In this document: one piece after another, positions 15,830 to 22,210 of the stretch
Numbering within the stretch: the stretch's first letter is position 1
Layout: every line of letters starts with the position of its first letter
From: an uncultured Campylobacter sp.
GTDB taxonomy: Bacteria; Campylobacterota; Campylobacteria; Campylobacterales; Campylobacteraceae
Assembly (NCBI GenBank): GCA_900772495.1
Contig: CAAHEJ010000068.1
Span: 1-22,210, forward strand
DNA length: 22,210 nt
Reading direction: 5' to 3'
Notes under the pieces: generated by a model
Told to the model about the DNA's origin: nothing
Seen by the model: the letters and a program-made list of their open reading frames with translations, nothing else
Databases searched by the model: none
Program-made: the position numbers and the translations under genes

Positions 15830-17014
15830 TTAATCAATTTTAGTCTCATTCTCTATAAAAAATGTGTTTATATCTTTGTTTTCTAACTCGTAAAACTCAT
15901 AATATCCATTATTTAACCCTTTATCATAAAATCCTTGCGCTATCAACGCTTCTTCGATTAAAGAAGTGCGTAAATTTAAGCTTGAATTCGTGCCTAAAAA
16001 GCTCACTTGCACCCAATCAACACCTTGCAAAGCCCTTTTTACTCGCTCTTTGTCCTTTAAAATCACTATGCCATAGCCCCTGCGGTGCGGTAAGGCTTCA
16101 AAGTCCGTATAAATTTGCATTTGTGGCTTGCTTGCTGAGTGAAAACAAGTGCTGGGCAAGTATAAATCGCATTTATAAAGCATCGCTTTGTTTCTCGTGC
16201 TTGAACTCGTGCCACCATCGCTTAAAGAGTAAATTTTAATGAATTCTTTGCAGGTTTTTGGCGGATTAAATTCGATATTAAGCGTTTTGTTTGCAAGCAC
16301 TCTTTTGTGCGCCCAAATTTGAAAAAGCGTGGCAACTTCGACAGCCTTGCCGTTTGGATACACAAAGCTGTCAAGGGGCAGTTTTTCGCTATGCACTAAC
16401 TCATAGTCCTTTATGCGTTTTTTAGGGCTACCCTTGCCATCGCTATCAAAAAGCGGGGGCAAAATAAAGGCGACAAAATCAGCAAATTCACTTGCGTGGT
16501 TGATGAAACGCAGGGCTAAATTCCCGCGTAAGCCAAATGGTGGATTACCCAGCACTATATACTTTTGGTGCATATTTTGCGGATAAAAACTCAGAAAATT
16601 TTGACACAAAATTTCATCATTTTTATACTCTAAATCCACTCCTATGCGTGAATTTTTAGGCATTAGCTCGTAAAAACTCAAATCCCCACAACTTGGCTCG
16701 ATGAAAATATAATCATCTGCCTTAATGTTGTGGATTTGCAAAAAGTGCGAAAAGCTCTCAAAGCAGTATTTTGCCACTTCTTTTTTGGTAAAAAATTCAT
16801 TATGTGAGCGAAAATCAACCTTTTGCAAGTCGTATTTGTTGCCGAGCAAGAAATTTAAGTCGTAAAGGTATTCATTTGGGATTTTTTGCGTGGCTTCCCA
16901 ACGCTTCAAAGTGCCTGTGTGTAGGAAAAGTTTGTCAGCGATTTCACTGAGTGAATGCTCTAACCTTAACTCCTTATAAACTAAATTCGCGCTGATAGCT
17001 GAATTTGTTCTCAT
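15830..17014 (-). CDS. Orphan adenine DNA methyltransferase with N-terminal helix-turn-helix
   Basis: 394 residues. Residues 1-60 look like an XRE-type helix-turn-helix (SLSEIADKLFLHTGTLKRWE). Next come motif X (FFTKKEVA, about 74), motif I for S-adenosylmethionine (IEPSCGDLSF, about 105-114), VDLEY (126-130) and catalytic motif IV NPPFG (157-161). The order X-I-IV with the recognition domain last is the gamma class of N6-adenine methyltransferases. No restriction partner is visible. It may modify DNA, and the helix-turn-helix could make it autoregulate; both are inference. AAGG lies 6 bases before the ATG. It sits between hom and an aminotransferase that are adjacent in C. jejuni as I recall, so it looks inserted. 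The recognition site cannot be read from the sequence. Confidence 0.8.
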   Translation of the reverse strand: MRTNSAISANLVYKELRLEHSLSEIADKLFLHTGTLKRWEATQKIPNEYLYDLNFLLGNKYDLQKVDFRSHNEFFTKKEVAKYCFESFSHFLQIHNIKADDYIFIEPSCGDLSFYELMPKNSRIGVDLEYKNDEILCQNFLSFYPQNMHQKYIVLGNPPFGLRGNLALRFINHASEFADFVAFILPPLFDSDGKGSPKKRIKDYELVHSEKLPLDSFVYPNGKAVEVATLFQIWAHKRVLANKTLNIEFNPPKTCKEFIKIYSLSDGGTSSSTRNKAMLYKCDLYLPSTCFHSASKPQMQIYTDFEALPHRRGYGIVILKDKERVKRALQGVDWVQVSFLGTNSSLNLRTSLIEEALIAQGFYDKGLNNGYYEFYELENKDINTFFIENETKID

Positions 17015-17037
17015 TTAATGCCTTTTTATTTTGACTA

Positions 17038-17043
17038 ATCATA
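17038..17043 (-). promoter_or_regulatory. -10 box of the methyltransferase
   Basis: TATGAT on the minus strand (GCTATGATTAG), 24 bases before the ATG at 17014. One mismatch to TATAAT. The 142-bp gap upstream of the methyltransferase is AT-rich and also holds the short CCTAAA/TTTAGG pairing at about 17104-17116. Confidence 0.5.
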
Positions 17044-17156
17044 GCAAAAATGTGTAAATAAGCCTAAATTTGATAAATTTTTTCACATTTTTACTTTAAA
17101 TTCCTAAATTTTAGGCATAACTTTAAATTTTAACGCGTCAATTTATCAAATCAGCT

Positions 17157-18359
17157 TCACTCTTTCAAATACTTTTTGATATTGCGTGCGGCTTGGCGTA
17201 TGCGGTTTTCATTTTCGATTAAAGCGATACGCACATACTCATCGCCAGCCTCGCCAAAGCCTATCCCCGGGCTTACCGCCACGCTAGCCTTTTGCAAGAG
17301 TTGTTTGGAAAATTCAAGGCTTTTTAAATGCGCCTTGCTTGCGGGCAGTTTCGCCCACACAAACATACTTGCGTTTGGCTTGTTGAGCGTCCAGCCCGCA
17401 TTGTCAAAGGCATCAAGCAAAATGTCAAGCCTTTTCGCATAAGTTTGCTTTATGTCCTCCACGCACTCTTGCGAGCCGTTAAGAGCGATGGTTGCGGCTA
17501 CTTGTATGGGCGTATACATACCATAATCAAACCACGATTTGATTTTTTTAAGTGCGGCGATAAGGCGTTTGTTGCCTACCATAAAGCCCACGCGCCAGCC
17601 CGCCATATTGTAGGACTTTGAAAGCGTGTAGCCCTCCACAGCGACATCTTTTGCGCCCTCCACTTCAAAAATGCTTGGGGTTTTATACTCATCAAAGCAA
17701 AGCTCAGCATAAGCAATGTCTGAGATGATATAAAAGCGTTCTTTTTTTGCCACAGCGACAAGCCTTTCATAAAAGCTCTTTTGCACGGTTACGGTTGTGG
17801 GATTGTGTGGGAAATTTACGACTAAATACTTGGCGCGTGGGGAGTTTTCGTTTAGAATTTGCTCTAAATTTTGAAAGAACTTGTTTTCATCAAGCTCGAA
17901 TTTGTCGTTGTAATCAAAGGGCATTTTAGCGACATTGCCCCCTGCGATGATAAAGGCTTGCGTGTGTATGGGGTAAGCAGGCGTTGGCACTATGGCGGTG
18001 TCGCCGGGGTTGATGATAGCACGGGCTAAATTCACAAAGCCTTCTTTGCTGCCCATAGTCGCTACCGCTTCGCTTTCAGGGTCTAAATCCACGCCGTATT
18101 TGCGTTTATACCACTCACAAATGGCAAGGCGGAGCTTGTAAATGCCAGCACTTACTGAGTAGCCCGAAGTTTTGTCCTTGTTGGCACTCTCACAAAGCTT
18201 GTCTATAATGTGCTGTGGCGTTTTGCCGTCTGGATTGCCCATAGAAAAGTCGATGATATCTTCACCCGCACGGCGCGCTGCCATTTTAATGGCATTTACC
18301 TCAGCAAAGACATAGTTTGGTAGCCTTTCTATCGTGTTAAAGCGGATTTCATCAAACAT
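17157..18359 (-). CDS. Class I/II pyridoxal-phosphate aminotransferase
   Basis: 400 residues, the family norm. The PLP-lysine K248 lies in SKSYNMAGWR, the PLP-binding aspartate is D214 (IISD) and the asparagine N186 lies in NFPHNPTT; R256 follows in GWRVGF. The family includes alanine, aspartate and LL-diaminopimelate aminotransferases; I cannot pick the substrate. The C. jejuni counterpart (Cj0150c, as I recall) lies beside hom. AGGGAG precedes the ATG. It is separated from the upstream periplasmic gene by a 165-bp gap with three palindromes. Confidence 0.9.
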   Translation of the reverse strand: MFDEIRFNTIERLPNYVFAEVNAIKMAARRAGEDIIDFSMGNPDGKTPQHIIDKLCESANKDKTSGYSVSAGIYKLRLAICEWYKRKYGVDLDPESEAVATMGSKEGFVNLARAIINPGDTAIVPTPAYPIHTQAFIIAGGNVAKMPFDYNDKFELDENKFFQNLEQILNENSPRAKYLVVNFPHNPTTVTVQKSFYERLVAVAKKERFYIISDIAYAELCFDEYKTPSIFEVEGAKDVAVEGYTLSKSYNMAGWRVGFMVGNKRLIAALKKIKSWFDYGMYTPIQVAATIALNGSQECVEDIKQTYAKRLDILLDAFDNAGWTLNKPNASMFVWAKLPASKAHLKSLEFSKQLLQKASVAVSPGIGFGEAGDEYVRIALIENENRIRQAARNIKKYLKE

Positions 18360-18376
18360 TTTTGCTCCCTTGTTTT

Positions 18377-18462
18377 GGCTAAATTTAGCCTTTTGTTTGA
18401 ATTTAGCGTGAATTTTTGGCTAAATTCAGCCATTTTGCTTGAATTTCGCGCTGAAATTTAGC
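18377..18462. repeat. Three spaced near-palindromes upstream of the aminotransferase
   Basis: GGCTAAATTTAGCC (18377-18390, perfect palindrome), GGCTAAATTCAGCC (18418-18431, one mismatch) and GCTGAAATTTAGC (18450-18462, near palindrome). The centres are about 41 and 31.5 bases apart, near four and three helical turns. They lie in the leader of the aminotransferase gene, which runs on the minus strand. They could be operator sites, RNA hairpins, or simply AAATTT-rich filler. Confidence 0.5.
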
Positions 18463-18524
18463 TTTTTTCCTTACAAAGCTCAATCCAAACAAAAATTTAA
18501 ATTTCGCCTAAATTATGCCTAAAT

Positions 18525-19340
18525 TTATCTTGTAAGCTCCACTTCAAGCCCGCGCCTTATGTTGTCAAGATTATACGCATCGCCGATGATGACATACACA
18601 GCAGCACTTGGCACGGAGGTTGAAACGCGAGTTTGCTTTTTGTCGCTCATTATGCTTTTGAGTAAATTCAAGTTTTTATCTAAAAAAAACAGCTTTGGAA
18701 ACCAATTATCAACCGAGCTTGCCCGAGCGTTAAGCGTTTTTGCGCCTTGCACGCTGAAAACATAGTCTTTCATCGGGCGCGGTAGCTTGGCTGTGTAGTT
18801 TATCGCCGCGTAAGCGTTTGTTTTAAGTCTTGCGTTGGTAAAATCAAGCTGATACTCGTAATCATAGGCGTTTAAACGGCGGACATTTTTTATCACTACA
18901 AAATTTTGCCTTAAAATCGCATAAAAGCTCGCAGGGTCAAGGATATAGCGCGAATCCACTTGTATGACATAACGCTTTGTGTCGCTTTTTGCGTCAAATT
19001 TTATGGGCGTAAAATACACAAAACCCGCTTGATTTAAGGCTTCGTTGATGAGCTTTACAAAGACTACTGCTTCGCTTGTGCCGACAAAATGCAGCTGCAA
19101 ACTCCGTGAGCTTGGCAAGGTGAAATTCACCAAAGCATTTGTTTTCAGCACGCGCACGATTTCGCTCCAATCTGCATTGCCCGCTTCATCGACATAGTCC
19201 TTGTCCCCAAAAAGTAAGCGCAGTTTAGCATCTTGCGCGCTGTTTGCGACTAAATTTCGCGCTAACTCGTAGCTAGTAAGCGAAAAGGCAAAACTTGCCA
19301 CAAGGCTCACAAATAAAGCGATTTTAATGATTTTTACCAA
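18525..19340 (-). CDS. Periplasmic protein of unknown function
   Basis: 271 residues, with a signal peptide of about 20 residues (MVKIIKIALFVSLVASFAFS). The mature part is alpha/beta with many Y and F residues; no domain recognised. It corresponds by position to Cj0151c. It overlaps the RodZ-like gene by 7 bases at its start, so it is translated in the same operon, and the two may cooperate in the envelope. Confidence 0.75.
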   Translation of the reverse strand: MVKIIKIALFVSLVASFAFSLTSYELARNLVANSAQDAKLRLLFGDKDYVDEAGNADWSEIVRVLKTNALVNFTLPSSRSLQLHFVGTSEAVVFVKLINEALNQAGFVYFTPIKFDAKSDTKRYVIQVDSRYILDPASFYAILRQNFVVIKNVRRLNAYDYEYQLDFTNARLKTNAYAAINYTAKLPRPMKDYVFSVQGAKTLNARASSVDNWFPKLFFLDKNLNLLKSIMSDKKQTRVSTSVPSAAVYVIIGDAYNLDNIRRGLEVELTR

Positions 19341-20326
19341 TCCTTGCCTCCGTTGTAGCTTCTAAATTCTTTATCGCTGATGGTTTTGATTTTGCCATCT
19401 TTTACCAAAAAGCGCTTTGAGCTGCCCGATGGAAAACTTTGCGTTTCGCCGTTTTCATTGACAAGCGTCAAAGCTGTGCCGCCGATTAAAAGCAGCTGGT
19501 CCTTGCTTAAATCCACGCTGAAATTCTCATCAGTTACCACAGACGAATTTGCGCGCGTGGCTAAGTCGATAAAGCCTACCCAAACCTTGCCGCTAGTTTC
19601 AAAAACCGCTTCTTTTTTGTTGCTTGGTGTAGCGTTAAGCAAGGCGTTAAGTCCTTGCGTGGCTTGTGAAGTTGGCTTTTGCTCGGCTGGCTTTTCATTT
19701 GTATTTTCGTTTGCGCCCTTGTCCGCCACGCTTGCTGGCTCGTTTTTGCTCGCCGCGGCTAAATTTTCAGCCGAATTTGTCGCATTATCCTCAGCCTTTG
19801 CCTCTTCATCGGTGCTAAATTCAGCATTTAGCTCAAAAGAGCCGTTGTTTTCGCTCACGCCATTTTGCGCACTTTGTATGTCTTGCTGCATACTCACGCT
19901 CACATTTGTGTCTGATTCTTGGACAAAGGCTTTAAACAAATCATAAGCCCACACAAGATAAATAATCGCCCCCGCCACAAGCACGATTAAAGCCCACAGC
20001 CACCAAGTCGAGCTTTCCTTGCCATACTGCTCGACATTTGTAACGATTTTGCTTTCAGTGTTTCGCGGCGGCGGTGTTTGGGGTTTTGGGCTTTCTTTTT
20101 TTTCTTCTTTTTTCACTTCATTTTTGTGAAAAAAGGCTTCATACTCGGCAAAAAATGCGTCCATATCTAAGTCGTATTCTCTTTTGAGTATCTTAAAAAA
20201 GCCCTTGACATTGAATTTTGAAAGCTCTTTAAAGTCTTTTGCCAGCAAAGCTTCAAAAAATTCAGGCTCTATACGCGTTCGTTCGGCTACTTCTTTGAAG
20301 TCCAAATCTTCTAATCTCTTACTCAT
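19334..20326 (-). CDS. RodZ-like bitopic membrane protein
   Basis: 330 residues. The cytoplasmic N-terminus (1-70) is helical and helix-turn-helix-like (RLEDLDFKEVAERTRIEPEF). A lysine/glutamate linker is followed by one membrane segment at about 107-128 (WWLWALIVLVAGAIIYLVWAY). A low-complexity linker, rich in E, N and A, leads to a C-terminal beta-rich domain from about 240 (SGKVWVGFIDLATRANSS, then LLLIGGTALTLVNENGE). This plan (helix-turn-helix, one membrane helix, linker, beta domain) is that of the cell-shape protein RodZ, so a similar role is inferred; sequence identity cannot be measured here. It corresponds to Cj0152c. It overlaps genes at both ends by 7-8 bases. Confidence 0.7.
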   Translation of the reverse strand: MSKRLEDLDFKEVAERTRIEPEFFEALLAKDFKELSKFNVKGFFKILKREYDLDMDAFFAEYEAFFHKNEVKKEEKKESPKPQTPPPRNTESKIVTNVEQYGKESSTWWLWALIVLVAGAIIYLVWAYDLFKAFVQESDTNVSVSMQQDIQSAQNGVSENNGSFELNAEFSTDEEAKAEDNATNSAENLAAASKNEPASVADKGANENTNEKPAEQKPTSQATQGLNALLNATPSNKKEAVFETSGKVWVGFIDLATRANSSVVTDENFSVDLSKDQLLLIGGTALTLVNENGETQSFPSGSSKRFLVKDGKIKTISDKEFRSYNGGKDW

Positions 20327-20999
20327 TTACCATCCTATCACAAAGTATCGCAAAGGCAGCACTGACATTCAGGCTGTCAAAGTCGTTTTTCATCTTAATG
20401 CCTACGCACTCATCGCATTTAGCGATGATTTTTTGTGGCAAGCCAAAGCCCTCACTTCCCATTATCAAAAGCTTTTTGCCTTTGAAATTTAGCTCACTCG
20501 GGCTTTTGCCGCCTTTTGCGCTAGCATACAAACCAAATCCAAGCTGTTTTAGCTCATTGAGCGCCGCGAAAATGTCTTGACACAAGCAAATTTTCATATC
20601 AAGCACCGCGCCACTACTTGCCCTAACTACACCCTCCATCATCACGCTTTTAGCCACGATGATAAGGCTGTTTGCGCCCAAAGCATAAGCCGTGCGAGCT
20701 ATCGCGCCTATGTTTCCCACATCGCTAATGCCATAAAGCAAAACGATGAACTCATCTTGCTTTAACTCATCAAAGGGGCTAAATTCAAAGTCCTTTATGT
20801 CAAGCAAAAAGCCTTGATGATTGCCCCCACGCGCTAAGGCTTGGGCTGCTTTAAAGTCCAGCTTTTTAACTTTAAAACCGCTTTTGGCAATTATAGCAAA
20901 ACTTTGTTTATCAACTTCCTTTGCAAGATAAATTTCTTTGATTAAATGCTTATGCCTTGCTAAAATGTAAAAAAAAACCTGTTTGCCAAAAACAATCAT
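20319..20999 (-). CDS. rlmB: TrmH/SpoU-family RNA 2'-O-methyltransferase
   Basis: 226 residues with the three SPOUT motifs: DVGNIGAIARTAYALG near 92, LLIMGSEGFGLPQ near 175 and NVSAAFAILCDRM near the C-terminus. The fold has a deep knot that binds S-adenosylmethionine. The likely substrate is 23S rRNA or tRNA ribose; rlmB is the closest-sounding name but the exact target is not proven. The gene begins 8 bases after rsmI, in the same operon. A run of nine T early in the coding sequence (20969-20977) could allow slippage. Confidence 0.85.
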   Translation of the reverse strand: MIVFGKQVFFYILARHKHLIKEIYLAKEVDKQSFAIIAKSGFKVKKLDFKAAQALARGGNHQGFLLDIKDFEFSPFDELKQDEFIVLLYGISDVGNIGAIARTAYALGANSLIIVAKSVMMEGVVRASSGAVLDMKICLCQDIFAALNELKQLGFGLYASAKGGKSPSELNFKGKKLLIMGSEGFGLPQKIIAKCDECVGIKMKNDFDSLNVSAAFAILCDRMVNE

Positions 21000-21007
21000 A
21001 ATAATAC

Positions 21008-21841
21008 CTAAATTTCACTTAAAAGTTGATGATAAATTTCTTTTGTTTGTTTTGTTTCAAATTTCGCTAAAAGTTTCGCCTTGTCTTTCGTGCCTAAATT
21101 TAGAGCCATTATCTCGTCCTTGCTTAAAAAAATGCCCTTTTTTTCGCCTGCTTTTTCACTCTCTTCGCTTGCTACAACAAGCACCCATTCTCCGTTTAAA
21201 TTCTCGTTTTCAAGGGCTTTGGCAAGGGTTTTTGCCTCGCCTTTAAATTTTTTTTCAAATTTTTTTGAAATTTCTTTTATCGCAAAAAGCTCTCTTTGCG
21301 GACAAAGCCTCGCAAGCTCGCTCACAAGGGCTAAAATGCGCTTTGGCGACTCGTAAATCACGCTGACATAGGCATTTGAAAGCACTTTTTCAATGTCTTT
21401 TTGCCTTTCTCTGCCCTTGTTGCTTAAAAAACCAAAAAAAGTAAATTCTTTCTCACAAAGCCCACTTGCCGCCACAGCCACTAAGGCGGCATTTGCCCCG
21501 CTTAACACCTCATAATCAACGCCATTTTCTTGCGCAAAACGCACGAGCAAAACTCCCGGGTCGCTGATACAAGGCATTCCCGCATCGCTAAGATAGGCGA
21601 CATTTTCATCAAAAAAGCCCTTATCCAAACTCGCTAAAACTTCTTTTTCGTTGTGAGAATGCAAGGACAAAACGCGTTTTGGGGCGATTTTAGTGCCAAA
21701 TTTAGCGTTTAAAAGCGCAAACAAAGCCTTGCAAACCCTTGTGTCTTCGCAAAGCACGCTCTCACACTCGCCCAAAATCCGCAAAGCTCGCTGTGAAATG
21801 TCGCTAAGATTGCCTATGGGCGTAGGGATAAAATAAAGCAT
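21008..21841 (-). CDS. rsmI: 16S rRNA (cytidine-1402 2'-O) methyltransferase RsmI
   Basis: 277 residues of the tetrapyrrole-methylase fold. The signatures are IPTPIGNLSDISQRAL at residue 5, CEDTRVC near 35, YLSDAGMPCISDPG near 83 and VIYESPKR near 161. It methylates the ribosomal decoding centre. It follows rpmE by 13 bases. The ribosome binding site AAGG lies very close to the ATG (about 2 bases), so initiation may depend on coupling with rpmE. Confidence 0.95.
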   Translation of the reverse strand: MLYFIPTPIGNLSDISQRALRILGECESVLCEDTRVCKALFALLNAKFGTKIAPKRVLSLHSHNEKEVLASLDKGFFDENVAYLSDAGMPCISDPGVLLVRFAQENGVDYEVLSGANAALVAVAASGLCEKEFTFFGFLSNKGRERQKDIEKVLSNAYVSVIYESPKRILALVSELARLCPQRELFAIKEISKKFEKKFKGEAKTLAKALENENLNGEWVLVVASEESEKAGEKKGIFLSKDEIMALNLGTKDKAKLLAKFETKQTKEIYHQLLSEI

Positions 21842-21854
21842 TGCCTTAAAATGC

Positions 21855-22055
21855 TTAATTCATCGCGTATTTTTTCTTAAATTTCTCCACACGCCCCGCT
21901 GAATCCACGATTTTCTCACTACCTATAAAGAAAGGGTGGCAGTTTGAGCAAATATCTACTTTAAGCTCAGCCTTGTTAGACCTTGTAGTAAAGGTGTTTC
22001 CGCAAGCACAACTTACCTTGCACTCCACAAATTCGGGGTGAATTTCTTTTTTCAT
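21855..22055 (-). CDS. rpmE: Ribosomal protein L31, zinc-binding form
   Basis: 66 residues of the large ribosomal subunit. The zinc ligands are present: C16 and C18 (SCACGN), C36 and C39 (ICSNCHPF). This is the zinc (C+) form. AAGGAAAA precedes the ATG. It starts the operon rpmE-rsmI-rlmB-rodZ-like-periplasmic gene. Confidence 0.97.
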   Translation of the reverse strand: MKKEIHPEFVECKVSCACGNTFTTRSNKAELKVDICSNCHPFFIGSEKIVDSAGRVEKFKKKYAMN

Positions 22056-22111
22056 CGCTTTTCCTTAGAAATAAACTTTTTTGATTTTGCTTTTCGCAAA
22101 AACGAGCGGTA

Positions 22112-22117
22112 ATTATA
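22112..22117 (-). promoter_or_regulatory. -10 box of the rpmE operon
   Basis: GGCTATAATTACC on the minus strand, about 57 bases before the rpmE ATG. A perfect TATAAT. It would transcribe rpmE, rsmI, rlmB and the two envelope genes. Confidence 0.7.
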
Positions 22118-22200
22118 GCCAAATAAACTGAAAGAAAACTAAATTTTTAAATTTTAAGAAAATTTAAACTATTTTTAAGCTTCTTTTAAGGTTAATTTAA

Positions 22201-22210
22201 GGGGGGGGGG
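22201..22210. repeat. Poly-G tract at the window end
   Basis: Ten G in a row run to the last base. Campylobacter uses G tracts of 8 or more for slipped-strand phase variation, and assemblies often break there. The tract may continue beyond the window. No gene is visible on this side of it. Confidence 0.9.

Noticed and set aside
19380..19946. 188-codon + frame opposite the RodZ-like gene
   Set aside because: The complement of an E/N/A-rich linker naturally lacks stops; the translation is S/F/L-rich and has no start signals.
21245..21275. A-rich runs in rsmI (7 and 8 A on the minus strand) as a slippage switch
   Set aside because: They encode a normal lysine/phenylalanine stretch of the protein; runs of this length are common in AT-rich genomes and nothing else supports a switch.
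1..22210. tRNA, rRNA, CRISPR, insertion sequence or prophage genes
   Set aside because: None seen: no spaced direct repeats, no transposase or integrase signature, no cloverleaf recognised in the gaps by eye; a covariance-model scan was not possible here.

Overview
The window looks like chromosomal DNA from a Campylobacter-type campylobacterote (epsilonproteobacterium). Three things suggest this. Gene content and order match blocks remembered from C. jejuni (nifJ-ctsR-ctsD-ctsP; trxB/trxA/yraN/hom/aminotransferase/two envelope genes/rlmB/rsmI/rpmE). The promoters are T-rich with TATAAT -10 boxes and few -35 boxes. AAATTT-type words are very frequent. Base composition seems somewhat richer in G+C than C. 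jejuni, so the species is left open. The window ends in a run of ten G, typical of a phase-variable tract at which assemblies break. No rRNA, tRNA, CRISPR array, insertion sequence or prophage was seen.

Region 1 (1-6322, + strand): pyruvate:flavodoxin/ferredoxin oxidoreductase (nifJ/por), a terminator, a 316-bp gap holding part of a dispersed repeat, then a tightly packed competence block. This block is ctsR (TTG start), ctsD (outer-membrane secretin, with no standard start codon where its signal peptide begins) and ctsP (P-loop ATPase). Cognate ctsX/E/F genes do not follow; luxS abuts ctsP tail to tail with no spacer.

Region 2 (6323-9539): luxS and a DcuC-type dicarboxylate carrier on the minus strand, with a long hairpin just before the luxS ribosome binding site. 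A divergent TM2-domain membrane protein, a second copy of the dispersed repeat and a small secreted protein of unknown function follow.

Region 3 (9620-14507): a carboxyspermidine (saccharopine-like) dehydrogenase, thioredoxin reductase and, after an insertion, thioredoxin and a YraN protein. The insertion lies between trxB and trxA and holds a 453-residue protein with two canonical EF-hand loops, a coiled coil and a repeat-bearing low-complexity tail, plus a small uncertain reading frame. A sigma-28-like promoter lies ahead of the EF-hand gene.

Region 4 (14498-22210, minus strand): hom, an orphan gamma-class adenine methyltransferase with an N-terminal helix-turn-helix, a class I aminotransferase, a periplasmic protein, a RodZ-like membrane protein, a TrmH-family RNA methyltransferase, rsmI and rpmE. 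From rpmE down to the periplasmic protein, gaps are 13 bp or less or genes overlap, suggesting one ribosome/envelope operon. The methyltransferase sits between two genes that are adjacent in C. jejuni as I recall it, so it looks like an accessory insertion.

The least-explained parts are the EF-hand protein with its promoter, the missing ctsD start codon, the luxS leader hairpin, the dispersed repeat and the HTH-methyltransferase.
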